Shown piece by piece: positions 26,728-35,194 of a stretch of 39,029 bases of DNA. Source of the DNA: an uncultured SAR86 cluster bacterium (GTDB lineage Bacteria > Pseudomonadota > Gammaproteobacteria > Magnimaribacterales > Magnimaribacteraceae); contig CACNCK010000014.1 in NCBI GenBank assembly GCA_902618945.1, forward strand, positions 1-39,029, read 5' to 3'. Every line of letters starts with the position of its first letter. Position 1 is the first letter of the stretch. The notes below the pieces were generated by a model. The model saw nothing but the letters and a program-made list of their open reading frames with translations, made no database searches and had not been told where the DNA came from. The translations under genes were made by a program, and so were the position numbers.

Positions 26728-28377
26728 ATGGAAAATATCGAAAGAGAATCAATGGAGTATGATGTAGTCATAGTTGGCGCTGGACCGGCTGGATTATCTA
26801 CTGCAATTAAACTAAAACAACAAGCAATCGAAGCATCAAAAGAGATGTCAATATGTGTTGTTGAAAAAGGTTCTGAAGTTGGGGCGCATATATTATCCGG
26901 TAATGTTTTTGATCCAAAAGCATTAGATGAACTTATACCTGACTGGAAAGAACTTGGCGCGCCACTAAATACTCCTGTTAAAAAAGATTCAGTACGGTAT
27001 TTACTGAATGAAAAGTTAAACTTTTCAATTCCAACGCTATTTGCAACTACCTTTAAGAATCATGGAAACTATATTATGAGCCTAGGCAACTTTTGTAGAT
27101 GGATGGCGGAGTATGCAGAAGGGCTTGAAATTGATATCTTCCCTGGATTTACAGCCTCTGAATTGATAATCAACAATGGAGTTGTTGTAGGAATTTCTAC
27201 TGGTGATATGGGAGTTGATGTTAATGGAGAAAAGAAAGACTCATATGAGCCTGGCATAAATCTTATGGCTAAATACACCATCCTTTCCGAAGGATGTCGT
27301 GGTCACCTTGGAAAACAAGCTATTAGCTTATTCAACCTCAATGAAAACAGAGATCCGCAGCACTATGGTATAGGTTTTAAAGAAGTCTGGGATCTAGACC
27401 CTTCTGTTCATGAAGAAGGGTTAGTTATACATACGATGGGATGGCCTGCAGCTAAGGGAGTATTGTCTGGATCGTACCTTTATCACGGAGAAAATAATCA
27501 AGCATTTTTGGGTTATATAGTTCCTCTTGACTATGACAATCCTCATATAAGCCCTTTTGATGAGTTTCAACAATGGAAACATCAAGCATCTATACAAAAA
27601 TATTTAGTAGGTGGAACAAGAACTGCATATGGAGCAAGAGCGCTCATAAAAGGTGGTCACCAGTCTATTCCAAAAATGCATTTTCCTGGTGGTATGCTAG
27701 TAGGAGACGACGCAGGCACCATGAATTTCCCGAGAATAAAGGGGACGCACACTGCAATGAAGTCTGGAATGATTGCTGCCGAAAGTCTCTTTGAAGAATT
27801 CTACAAAGAAAATCCTATGACTGACCTAAATACAGTTACAGCTAACTTTAAATCTTCGTGGTTAGAAACTGAACTGCATAAAGCTAGAAACTTTTTACCT
27901 TTTATACATAAATATGGAACCATCTTCGGCGTAGCTCTTGCTGGAATTGACCAGTTAATATTCAGAGGTAAGCTGCCATTTACTTTGCATCATGACCAAC
28001 CTGATCATGAATGTTTAAAAGAGTCATCAGAAATGCCACGCATTGATTATCCTAAACCTGATGGTGTAATAAGTTTCGATAAACTTTCTTCAGTATTTCT
28101 TTCCAATACAAATCATGAAGAAGATCAACCATGTCATCTTGTTCTTAAAGATCCTTCTATACCGTTGAGTGTTAACTTACCTAAGTATGATGAACCTGCA
28201 CAGAGATACTGTCCTGCTGGAGTTTATGAAATAATTGAGAAAGATGGAGAAAAGCAGTTTCAAATTAATGCACAAAATTGTGTTCATTGTAAAACTTGTG
28301 ACATAAAAGATCCTTCTCAAAACATAAATTGGATAACTCCTGAAGGAGCTGGTGGACCGAACTACCCAAATATGTAA
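26728..28377 (+). CDS. Electron transfer flavoprotein-ubiquinone oxidoreductase
   Basis: A peripheral inner-membrane enzyme that passes electrons from reduced ETF to ubiquinone. The 549-residue protein begins with an FAD-binding DVVIVGAGPAGLSTAI motif, continues with the GGxM region (FPGGMLVGDDAGTMNFPRIKGTHTAMKSG), and ends with a 4Fe-4S site ligated by C495, C518, C521 and C524 (YCPAGVYE; NCVHCKTCDIKDP). The first ATG at 26728 is kept because relatives also have an ERExMEFDVV-like start, which is matched here as ERESMEYDVV. Transcription probably ends in the T-rich stretch after the stop, upstream of the small-RNA candidate. Confidence 0.97.
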   Translation: MENIERESMEYDVVIVGAGPAGLSTAIKLKQQAIEASKEMSICVVEKGSEVGAHILSGNVFDPKALDELIPDWKELGAPLNTPVKKDSVRYLLNEKLNFSIPTLFATTFKNHGNYIMSLGNFCRWMAEYAEGLEIDIFPGFTASELIINNGVVVGISTGDMGVDVNGEKKDSYEPGINLMAKYTILSEGCRGHLGKQAISLFNLNENRDPQHYGIGFKEVWDLDPSVHEEGLVIHTMGWPAAKGVLSGSYLYHGENNQAFLGYIVPLDYDNPHISPFDEFQQWKHQASIQKYLVGGTRTAYGARALIKGGHQSIPKMHFPGGMLVGDDAGTMNFPRIKGTHTAMKSGMIAAESLFEEFYKENPMTDLNTVTANFKSSWLETELHKARNFLPFIHKYGTIFGVALAGIDQLIFRGKLPFTLHHDQPDHECLKESSEMPRIDYPKPDGVISFDKLSSVFLSNTNHEEDQPCHLVLKDPSIPLSVNLPKYDEPAQRYCPAGVYEIIEKDGEKQFQINAQNCVHCKTCDIKDPSQNINWITPEGAGGPNYPNM

Positions 28378-28410
28378 TAAAATCAATACTTTATACGTAA
28401 AAAATAATAT

Positions 28411-28470
28411 TTCAATTTTTTTACTTTTTTTTAAAAAAAAGCTTGCAAAATAAAAATTAATCTATAACAT
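28411..28470 (+). promoter_or_regulatory. Promoter with UP-like element for the small RNA
   Basis: A very AT-rich stretch, including T8A8 at 28425-28440, precedes TTGCAA (28443-28448). TATAAC (28463-28468) or the overlapping TAACAT (28465-28470, spacer 16) serves as -10. The A/T tract before the -35 box resembles UP elements of strong stable-RNA promoters. Transcription would start near 28477. Confidence 0.5.
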
Positions 28471-28476
28471 GTATTG

Positions 28477-28692
28477 TTACCTATCAGACCGACTTGGAAA
28501 CAACTCGAGACGAAGAAAAGGGGGAAAGATAGGTTAGAGAACGGAAGGTGAAAGCTCTAGAAAACAGCTAGCAAAGAAAGTTTTTTAGACCACCAAGGTT
28601 GGAAGAGAAACCGGCCAAGGAGCTAAACAGAATCTCGGTTTAGACACTTTCGAACTCGAACTAAAGACAGAGCATTAGCTCTGTTTTTTTTT
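28477..28692 (+). ncRNA. Probable structured small RNA, family not recognised
   Basis: The 317-bp gap between ETF-QO and the DUF1285 gene has no credible protein but does have a promoter, structured purine-rich sequence and a strong terminator, giving an RNA of about 215 nt. Pairings seen by eye: ACCTATC (28479-28485) with GATAGGT (28528-28534); a hairpin at 28490-28507 with a GAAA loop; CTAAAC (28623-28628) with GTTTAG (28638-28643); and an exclusive alternative, AAACCG (28608-28613) with CGGTTT (28636-28641). Five GGA triplets could hint at a CsrA-binding RNA, but in purine-rich sequence that number is near chance. A 22-codon frame from the ATG at 28469-28471 lacks a ribosome site. tRNA, tmRNA, 6S, SRP and RNase P RNA do not fit. 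Confidence 0.65.
28667..28692 (+). terminator. Rho-independent terminator of the small RNA
   Basis: A perfect 7-bp stem ACAGAGC (28667-28673) / GCTCTGT (28678-28684) with loop ATTA, followed by nine T residues. It ends 2 bp before the convergent DUF1285 stop codon and may also slow reverse-strand transcripts, though on that side the T-run is short. Confidence 0.88.
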
Positions 28693-28694
28693 GC

Positions 28695-29237
28695 CTAATT
28701 AAGTCTGAAAAAATTTCCAGAACTGTAAACACCGAAAGACCCATCAACCTCCTCTGCCATGTCTATCAACTTATAGTATACGTTTCTAGATATTAGTCCC
28801 TCTAAATTTTTTCTGACTAGTGCGTATGGTGAAGGTTCATCATTAGCGCCTAAAGTTGCAACTCTAATGGGATGGTTTCTATTTACTTCAAATATTTCAT
28901 CTGTATTAGTTCGAAAAGTTATTACTTGCTCATGACCTTTACCTGAGAATTCAAAATCAACTATGGTGAATGGCTTATCCTCAACTTCAATCTTTATTTT
29001 TTCTACTGGTGTTACTAGGAAATATTCTTCATCATCTAACCTCAATACCCTGCTGAATAATTTCACCATACGTTCCCTATTTATCACTGAATCCATAAAA
29101 TACCATTTTCCATTCCGATCAATCTTCATATGAACATTTTCACATAGTGGAGGATCCCAACTTTCTACTGGAGGGAATGTGTCTTCATCTAACTTTGACA
29201 GCTCTGCAAAAATTGAAGAAATAGTTGTATCAGTCAT
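28695..29237 (-). CDS. DUF1285 family protein
   Basis: A 180-residue cytosolic protein of unknown function. The DUF1285 pattern is visible: FPPVESWDPPLCENVHMKIDRNGKWYFMDSVINR, then LVKLFS-like RVLRLDDEEYFLVTPVEKIKIEVEDKPFTIVDFE, then a basic NRNHPIRV turn. No membrane segment or catalytic motif is seen. It is the last gene of the long reverse run and overlaps the LysE-type gene by 4 bp, so it is probably co-transcribed with envelope genes. That context does not prove an envelope role. Confidence 0.85.
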   Translation of the reverse strand: MTDTTISSIFAELSKLDEDTFPPVESWDPPLCENVHMKIDRNGKWYFMDSVINRERMVKLFSRVLRLDDEEYFLVTPVEKIKIEVEDKPFTIVDFEFSGKGHEQVITFRTNTDEIFEVNRNHPIRVATLGANDEPSPYALVRKNLEGLISRNVYYKLIDMAEEVDGSFGVYSSGNFFRLN

Positions 29238-29851
29238 GTTTCTATAAACTCATTAAGTAATATTTGTAAGGCAATTATAACCAGTGCTAAACCTAAAAAC
29301 TTTTCGAATACTCCAAAAAATTTTAAAAACTTTTCTTTAAAAATATTACTTGTGAAAATATAAGAAACCGAAGCAAACCATACAAAGGTCATAACTGCCA
29401 AATATAACCCATATAACATAAGACTAAAGTTACTGGAACTACTCAAAACTATACCAAATAAAGAAATGAAAAATAATAAAGCTTTTATATTCGTTATGTT
29501 CGTAATGAGGCCTACAGTAAACCCTCCTGCTCTACCCCACTTATTTTCATTAATAATATCATCGTCAAAACTAGAAACATTAATTAACGAGGTAAGGCCA
29601 AGGTATATAAGATAGAAAGAACAAATAAATTTAAGAACAAGAAGGTAATAATCATTAGAAGCTAATATGATTAACATTCCAGTAATTGCCAAGCCAGAAT
29701 GAAATAAAATACCTGTTCCTATTCCTCCCGCTGTCCATAATGCTATCGTCCTACCATAACGGATACTCTGTCTAGAAACTAAAAAAAAATCAGGACCAGG
29801 ACTCATTACAGCAAACATATGTAGTACGACTACCGTAAAAAATTCTGTCAT
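29234..29851 (-). CDS. LysE/RhtB family transporter
   Basis: An inner-membrane exporter of 205 residues with about six helices. The LysE family start is clear: an N-terminal helix followed by MSPGPDFFLVSRQSIRYGRTIAL, which contains the conserved PGP. A GLTSLINV segment and TNITNIKALLFFISLFG (the family's NPKA-like region) follow. Members export amino acids such as homoserine, threonine, lysine or leucine; the substrate here is unknown. It overlaps murB and the DUF1285 gene by 4 bp each. Confidence 0.88.
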   Translation of the reverse strand: MTEFFTVVVLHMFAVMSPGPDFFLVSRQSIRYGRTIALWTAGGIGTGILFHSGLAITGMLIILASNDYYLLVLKFICSFYLIYLGLTSLINVSSFDDDIINENKWGRAGGFTVGLITNITNIKALLFFISLFGIVLSSSSNFSLMLYGLYLAVMTFVWFASVSYIFTSNIFKEKFLKFFGVFEKFLGLALVIIALQILLNEFIET

Positions 29852-30846
29852 ATTAAGGTTGGTTCTATTTCTAATTTAATTCCAGTCATAGAAAAGATTT
29901 GATTAATAATTTTGTTAGCAAATTTAAGAATTTCATCTCCTGGAGTTTCTTCGTAAGTCACCAGAACAAGTGCATGCTGATCTGATATTCCTACATTTCC
30001 CTCTCTGTAACCTTTCCATCCAAACTTTTCAATCAAAAAAGCTGCAGATATTTTTATATCATCTCCTTCGAGATAAACTGGTATTTCTTCTGTTATATCT
30101 AATTTACTGAATTCTTCTTTAGTTAAGACTACGTTCTTAAAAAAACTTCCAACATTTGGGAATTCTTTATAATCAGGTAAGGCTTTTTTTCTAATTTTTG
30201 AGACCAAATCAAATATATCCCCATGAGTTAGATTGTCCTCATTAATGTTATTGTTATAAATTTCATCTTCAAGAGAGCCATAGGAATAATTGATTTTAGG
30301 ATCTGTTTTAAATTGAAATGTTACCGATAAAATTATGTAATCAGAACAATCTTTAAAAATACTGGTTCTATATCCAAATCCGCATTCGTTGGCATATAAA
30401 ACTTTGATTGAACCCGTCTTTAGATCAAAACAAGTTATCTTTTTTATAAAACTAGAAATCTCTGATCCGTAGGCCCCTATATTCTGTATAGGTCCTGCTC
30501 CAACTGTTCCTGGTATCAAAGCAAGATTTTCTAACCCAAACATTTTATGCCTTAAGGTCCACTCCACAAAATCATGCCAGTTCTCCCCAGAGGCAACTTC
30601 AATGGTCATTTTATCAATTTCTTTTATGCCTAATAGCTTGTTGAAAACTACCAATCCCTGAAATGTTTTAGTAGGAACTATATTCGTCCCCTCTCCTATA
30701 ATTAATATTGGTAAGTTCTTTTCGTTAGAAAATGAAATTATTTCATCTATTTGATTAATATCAGAAAGTTCGCAGAAAAATGATGCTGTTTCTGTGGTCC
30801 TTAATGAGGATAGTTCAGAAAATGGATAATCTTCTATGAAATTCAT
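29848..30846 (-). CDS. murB: UDP-N-acetylenolpyruvoylglucosamine reductase
   Basis: Reduces UDP-GlcNAc-enolpyruvate to UDP-MurNAc in peptidoglycan synthesis, using FAD and NADPH. At 332 residues it is the E. coli-type (type I) enzyme. Motifs: LIIGEGTNIV for FAD, ENLALIPGTVGAGPIQNIGAYG, YRTSIFKD, the catalytic serine in PNVGSFFKNVV, and the terminal glutamate in LEIEPTLI. It overlaps kdsB by 4 bp at its start. The kdsB-murB pairing puts lipopolysaccharide and cell wall precursor steps in one transcript. Confidence 0.96.
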   Translation of the reverse strand: MNFIEDYPFSELSSLRTTETASFFCELSDINQIDEIISFSNEKNLPILIIGEGTNIVPTKTFQGLVVFNKLLGIKEIDKMTIEVASGENWHDFVEWTLRHKMFGLENLALIPGTVGAGPIQNIGAYGSEISSFIKKITCFDLKTGSIKVLYANECGFGYRTSIFKDCSDYIILSVTFQFKTDPKINYSYGSLEDEIYNNNINEDNLTHGDIFDLVSKIRKKALPDYKEFPNVGSFFKNVVLTKEEFSKLDITEEIPVYLEGDDIKISAAFLIEKFGWKGYREGNVGISDQHALVLVTYEETPGDEILKFANKIINQIFSMTGIKLEIEPTLI

Positions 30847-31559
30847 TCTAAATCTAGAGCTATCTCTATTGCCTGCTTGAGATCACTTTCAGTATCGACA
30901 CCGATATGATATTTTCCCGATGATTCAATAGCATAAATCTTCTCTCCATTATCCATAACTCGCATTTGCTCAAGATTTCTTTTTATCTCATTTTTGCTTT
31001 GTTTCCATTTGATGAACTCCTGAAGGAAATTTACTTTATATCCGTAGACTCCTATATGTTTCTTGGCGTCTTTTCTTGGTAAATGATCAACATCCCTTGA
31101 GAAATCTTTTACTATATTTGAATCCAGCCAAAGTTTTACTACATCATTGTTTGCTAAGTCATTTGATACAAGGCTTGAATACAAAGTAACCATATTGGCA
31201 TTTTCTTTTTCAGCTAATTGCGCTAAGCTTTCAATATCCTTGGGTTCGATGAAAGGCTCGTCTCCCTGAATGTTTATTATTAGTTCTTCATCCGATAATT
31301 TTAGGATATCGCATGCTTCAAATAATCTATCAGATCCTGTTCTATGATTTGAACTAGTTAAAAGAGCCTCTACGTTAATTTCATTGCAATGATACATAAT
31401 TTCATCAGAATCAGTTGCCACATGTATAGATTTAGCAGTAGTTTTTCTTGCCTGATCAACTACTCTTTCAATTAAGGTTTTACCTGCAATATCCTTAAGG
31501 GGCTTATTGGATAGTCTAGTGGAGCCAATCCTGGCAGGAATGATTATTCTATAGCTCAT
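30843..31559 (-). CDS. kdsB: CMP-Kdo synthetase
   Basis: Activates Kdo as CMP-Kdo for transfer onto lipid A. The start is taken as the ATG ending at 31559 ([16 protein letters not shown]), giving 238 residues. The frame from 31580 would add seven residues lying inside ycaR and without family support. The nucleotide-binding [12 protein letters not shown] segment, INIQGDEPF and the [15 protein letters not shown] region are typical. It overlaps ycaR by 11 bp and murB by 4 bp. The order lpxK, ycaR, kdsB is the same as in E. coli. Confidence 0.96.
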   Translation of the reverse strand: MSYRIIIPARIGSTRLSNKPLKDIAGKTLIERVVDQARKTTAKSIHVATDSDEIMYHCNEINVEALLTSSNHRTGSDRLFEACDILKLSDEELIINIQGDEPFIEPKDIESLAQLAEKENANMVTLYSSLVSNDLANNDVVKLWLDSNIVKDFSRDVDHLPRKDAKKHIGVYGYKVNFLQEFIKWKQSKNEIKRNLEQMRVMDNGEKIYAIESSGKYHIGVDTESDLKQAIEIALDLE

Positions 31560-31725
31560 CAGAGAGGTCTCTTGCCTCATCAGGTATCATAACGGGTATT
31601 CCATCTTTTATGGGATAAGCTAGCTTACTTTCATTACATATAAGCTCATCACCAATTTGTTCTAAAGAACCTTTTGAGACAGGACACACGAGTATATCTA
31701 AAAGCTTTTTATTGATCTTAGTCAT
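31549..31725 (-). CDS. ycaR: YcaR/Trm112-like small protein
   Basis: A 58-residue protein. The family pattern is a short zinc-ribbon-like fold: [17 protein letters not shown], then [25 protein letters not shown]. Only two cysteines (C14 and C30) remain. YcaR sits between lpxK and kdsB in E. coli too and has no firmly established role; related Trm112 proteins activate methyltransferases. The ATG overlaps the stop of the MsbA-LpxK gene by 1 bp (TAATG), and its TAG lies 11 bp into kdsB. Confidence 0.92.
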   Translation of the reverse strand: MTKINKKLLDILVCPVSKGSLEQIGDELICNESKLAYPIKDGIPVMIPDEARDLSDEL

Positions 31726-34529
31726 TAGTTTATTGTAAGTTTGTTCAAAATATTTTCGGCCAAATCGTCGTTTTCAAATTTAGCTTCTACAGATAAGTAC
31801 CAAAGATTATTGGAGTTCATTTCGAGGCATCTTACAGCATCTTTTTCCGTCATTATAATTGGTAATGTATCTCCGAAATCAAGATCCTCCTCTTTGAATT
31901 GATAATGATCAGGAAAACTATGTCTTATAGGATTTAAGCCTAAGCTAATTAATGTATTAAAAAACTTAGCTGGATTCCCTATTCCTGCTACTGCATGTAC
32001 ATTTTTGGACAATGGCCAGGAATTTGCACTGAACCTTTTATTGTCTTTAATTCTTGCCCATTCAATCGGCTGATAATTCATAAGGTAATTTTTATGTTTT
32101 GTCTTCAATCTGGTAAGTTTTGATGAACTAACTATAAAATCAGCCTCATCTGTTCTTTTTAACGGCTCTCGTAATGGACCGGCAGGCAAATAAAGTCCAT
32201 TTCCAATTCCCCTATTACCATCAAAAACTACAATTTCTATATCTCTATCCATCTTATAATGTTGTAAACCATCATCACTAATCACGATATCGGTATCTGT
32301 ATCTGAAAGTAATTTCTTTATTGCAGATATTCTGTTTGTCGATATACAAACTGGTCTTAGAGTGTTTCTATAAATTATCAATGGTTCATCTCCACTGACA
32401 CTTACAGAGGTTTCATCATCAATAAAAATAGGCTTAGTTGATGATCCCCCATAACCTCGGCTAACGATGCCGGGTTTATATCCGTTCTTTTCAAGTAATT
32501 TAGATAACCATATAACTAGAGGTGTTTTTCCGGTTCCACCAACAACAATATTACCAACCACTACAACCGGGACCTCAGGTTTCCAGGATAGTTTAGGTTG
32601 ATCTAAAAATTTATGCCTTCTCCTTTTAGAAACAAATTGCGTTAAGAGTGAAAGAGGCCAAAGAAGCCATAACCATAATTTCTTCTGATACCAGCTTTGC
32701 TCTATAAAACTAGCCGAGGATAGATCATCAATATTTTCTTCAAAGAAATTTATTTGAGGTTCACTTCTTAGACCAACTTCTTCATCATCTTTAAATTGAT
32801 TCCTGTGTAATTCAGCATAATGCCCATCTTGAGAAATTAAACTTTCATGCGAACCTATTTCAACAACATGACCGGATTCAAGTACCACAATTTTATCTGA
32901 ATTCTCGATAGTTGATAATCTGTGCGCAATTACCAATGTTGTTCTGTTTTTTGTCAATTCTACTAAGGCTTCCTGAATATAATTCTCTGATTCAGAATCC
33001 AGAGCAGAAGTAGCTTCATCAAGAATTAGAATAGGAGCATCTTTTAAAAGAGCTCTAGCTATAGCGATTCTCTGTCTCTGGCCACCTGATAGCAGAACAC
33101 CATCATCTCCGGCAATTGTTTCATAACCATCAGGTAGGGCTTCTATGAAATCATGAGCATTTGCCTTTTGTGCAGCTACTTGAATTTCTTCAAGTGATCT
33201 TTCTTCAGAACCATAATTAATATTATTAGCGATTGTGTCATTAAATAAAGTTATGTTTTGACTTACTAGGGCAATATGTGACCTTAGATTCTTTATTTCA
33301 AATTCACTTAACAATACTCCATCAATCTTTATTTCTCCCTCAAAATCATCATAAAATCTTGGAAGAAGACTCATTAGAGTTGTTTTGCCCGCACCTGACT
33401 TTCCAACAAAGGCAACAGACTCTCCTATACCTATTTCAAGATTAATATTATTGAGTATATTTTGAGAAGATTTAGCATAGGCGAAGGAAACATTACTAAA
33501 TTGAATTTCACCTTTTATTTCATCAGATTTGAATTGGCCATCATTTTTTTCGATCTCTTCATCTAATTGACTAAAAATATCTTCAGCTGCTGCTAATCCC
33601 TTCTGTATTTGGCTATTAATTTCGGATAATTGTCTAACTGGTTTGGCTAACATGCCTGCTGCGGTAAAAAAGGCTATAAAGGTTCCTGGTGTCATTACAG
33701 ATACTACCGAAGCATCAAGAGCTAACCAAGTAACAAGTGCTAACGCCGCAGAAACAAACATTTGAACTAAGGGTGAAGCAATTGAATTTGTTGCCTCTAG
33801 TTTTAAGTTTTGTTTTCTATTGTTATCACTCGCCTTATTAAATCTGTCTATTTCATAATCTTCGCCACCAAAAGATTTAACCTCTTCATATCCATTAATA
33901 GTTTCAGAGGCAACATGGGTTACATCTCCCATTGCCGTTTGAATTTTCCCACTTATTTTCCTTAACCTTTTTGCTGCAATACTAACTATAAGAGCAATGA
34001 AAGGTGCTGCAATAAATAGAAACAACGCTAGCTTCCAGTTTAAGTACATCAAATAAGTAATTAATCCAATTACTAGAAGACCTTCTCTAATTAGAATTTT
34101 TAAAGCATTAGTTGCTGCACCGGTCACTTGCATAACATTGAAGGTAATTCTAGAAATTAGATGACCAGAACTATGAACATCATAAAAAGAACTAGGGAGT
34201 ACAGTTAATTTTTCAAATAATTCAGTTCTTAAATTATGAACTAATCTATTAGAAATTGAGGACAATAAATAGTTTCCTACAAAGAAACCTATACCTCTTA
34301 CAAATGCGATAGCTATTAAAGCAAGCGGAAGTACTAACCTTAAATCGCCTTCAGGACTACTCACATAATCTATAACTCTTTTTAACCATTCTGTAGCAGC
34401 TACTTGAGAACCTGAATAAATTGCAAACCCCAAAATACTTACAATAAACAGAGGAAGATAAGGAAGAACATAGGTCAGCAACCTAGCATAAAGCTTTATG
34501 CTGGATAATTCTTGATTGCTTTTATCCAT
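31725..34529 (-). CDS. MsbA-LpxK fusion: lipid A flippase joined to tetraacyldisaccharide 4'-kinase
   Basis: One uninterrupted 934-codon frame encodes two proteins that are normally separate. Residues 1 to about 575 are MsbA: a six-helix ABC exporter domain, Walker [10 protein letters not shown] (379-384 core), LSGGQ (480-484), then [11 protein letters not shown]. MsbA flips lipid A-core across the inner membrane. From about 605 the sequence is LpxK, which phosphorylates the 4' position of the lipid A disaccharide: a membrane-anchoring segment ([14 protein letters not shown]), Walker A GGTGKTP near 665 and the catalytic DDGLQH with D752 and D753. The roughly 30-residue acidic linker has no methionine, so internal initiation of LpxK at ATG is unlikely. 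In E. coli these are adjacent genes, msbA then lpxK. It sits between lolD and ycaR. Confidence 0.93.
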   Translation of the reverse strand: MDKSNQELSSIKLYARLLTYVLPYLPLFIVSILGFAIYSGSQVAATEWLKRVIDYVSSPEGDLRLVLPLALIAIAFVRGIGFFVGNYLLSSISNRLVHNLRTELFEKLTVLPSSFYDVHSSGHLISRITFNVMQVTGAATNALKILIREGLLVIGLITYLMYLNWKLALFLFIAAPFIALIVSIAAKRLRKISGKIQTAMGDVTHVASETINGYEEVKSFGGEDYEIDRFNKASDNNRKQNLKLEATNSIASPLVQMFVSAALALVTWLALDASVVSVMTPGTFIAFFTAAGMLAKPVRQLSEINSQIQKGLAAAEDIFSQLDEEIEKNDGQFKSDEIKGEIQFSNVSFAYAKSSQNILNNINLEIGIGESVAFVGKSGAGKTTLMSLLPRFYDDFEGEIKIDGVLLSEFEIKNLRSHIALVSQNITLFNDTIANNINYGSEERSLEEIQVAAQKANAHDFIEALPDGYETIAGDDGVLLSGGQRQRIAIARALLKDAPILILDEATSALDSESENYIQEALVELTKNRTTLVIAHRLSTIENSDKIVVLESGHVVEIGSHESLISQDGHYAELHRNQFKDDEEVGLRSEPQINFFEENIDDLSSASFIEQSWYQKKLWLWLLWPLSLLTQFVSKRRRHKFLDQPKLSWKPEVPVVVVGNIVVGGTGKTPLVIWLSKLLEKNGYKPGIVSRGYGGSSTKPIFIDDETSVSVSGDEPLIIYRNTLRPVCISTNRISAIKKLLSDTDTDIVISDDGLQHYKMDRDIEIVVFDGNRGIGNGLYLPAGPLREPLKRTDEADFIVSSSKLTRLKTKHKNYLMNYQPIEWARIKDNKRFSANSWPLSKNVHAVAGIGNPAKFFNTLISLGLNPIRHSFPDHYQFKEEDLDFGDTLPIIMTEKDAVRCLEMNSNNLWYLSVEAKFENDDLAENILNKLTIN

Positions 34530-34534
34530 CTGCT

Positions 34535-35194
34535 TTATTCTAAACTTAACAATCTATCCAGTCGACCAGAGACCTTTGTGTCATGAGTGGCTATTAATAA
34601 AGTTATGTTTCTTATGGAAACCATGTCCGTTAAAAGAGTCATAAAATTTTCAACATTCTTTGTATCTAAATTTCCGGTCGGTTCATCCATAATCAAGCAT
34701 GATGGGTTATTGGACATAGCTCTTGCTATGGCAACTCTCTGTCTTTCACCTCCCGATAGCTCATTTGGAGTATTGTTTTCTTTACCAAATAGATTCACTT
34801 GTTCCAAAAGTAGAGAAGAATTCTTCATAGCTTCGGTATGGTTAGTTCCTGCAAGTAATGCCGGTAATGCAATATTTTCCAATGCTGTCAAATCTGGCAA
34901 CAAATGATGGAATTGATAAACAAATCCTATTTCCGTATTTCTAAGTTGAGATCTTTCATCATAGTTTAGTTCTGTAATGTCTACGCCTTTTATCTTTACA
35001 GAACCTGAATCTGGTCTATCTAGTCCACAAATAATATGCAGAAGTGTTGACTTGCCTGATCCAGAAGCACCAACTAACCCAATAGTCTCGCCTTGATGAA
35101 GACTAAAAGAAAAATTTTTAAAAACCTGCAGAAGTTTATCACCTTCACCAAAGGATTTATCTATGTTCTCAATATTAATAATCTCTTCATTCAT
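34535..35194 (-). CDS. lolD: Lipoprotein-releasing system ATPase LolD
   Basis: The cytoplasmic ATPase that powers release of outer-membrane lipoproteins to LolA. It has 219 residues with Walker A GASGSGKST, the LolD-type FVYQFHHLLPDLTALENIALP segment, signature LSGGERQRVAIARA and Walker B LIMDEPTGNLD. It overlaps the LolC/E gene by 8 bp and precedes the fusion gene by 5 bp. Confidence 0.96.
   Translation of the reverse strand: MNEEIINIENIDKSFGEGDKLLQVFKNFSFSLHQGETIGLVGASGSGKSTLLHIICGLDRPDSGSVKIKGVDITELNYDERSQLRNTEIGFVYQFHHLLPDLTALENIALPALLAGTNHTEAMKNSSLLLEQVNLFGKENNTPNELSGGERQRVAIARAMSNNPSCLIMDEPTGNLDTKNVENFMTLLTDMVSIRNITLLIATHDTKVSGRLDRLLSLE

Noticed and set aside
28425-28440. T8A8 palindrome as terminator of ETF-QO
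   Set aside because: A hairpin of only A-T pairs with no G-C core is a poor terminator; its position right before the -35 box fits an UP-like element better.
28469-28537. 22-codon frame starting with ATG at the head of the small RNA, with a basic tail
   Set aside because: No ribosome binding site, the ATG overlaps the likely -10 region, and the sequence is better explained by the RNA stem ACCTATC/GATAGGT.
28541-28620. SRP (4.5S) RNA: GGAAGG and GCCAAGG both occur
   Set aside because: They are about 70 nt apart rather than close together on the two sides of one hairpin, and the bases beside GGAA do not pair.
28477-28692. RNase P RNA: GGGGGAAAG near 28520 and ACAGAA near 28627 recall its conserved segments
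   Set aside because: The transcript is only about 215 nt, the two segments cannot form the P4 helix with each other, and the conserved flanks do not match.
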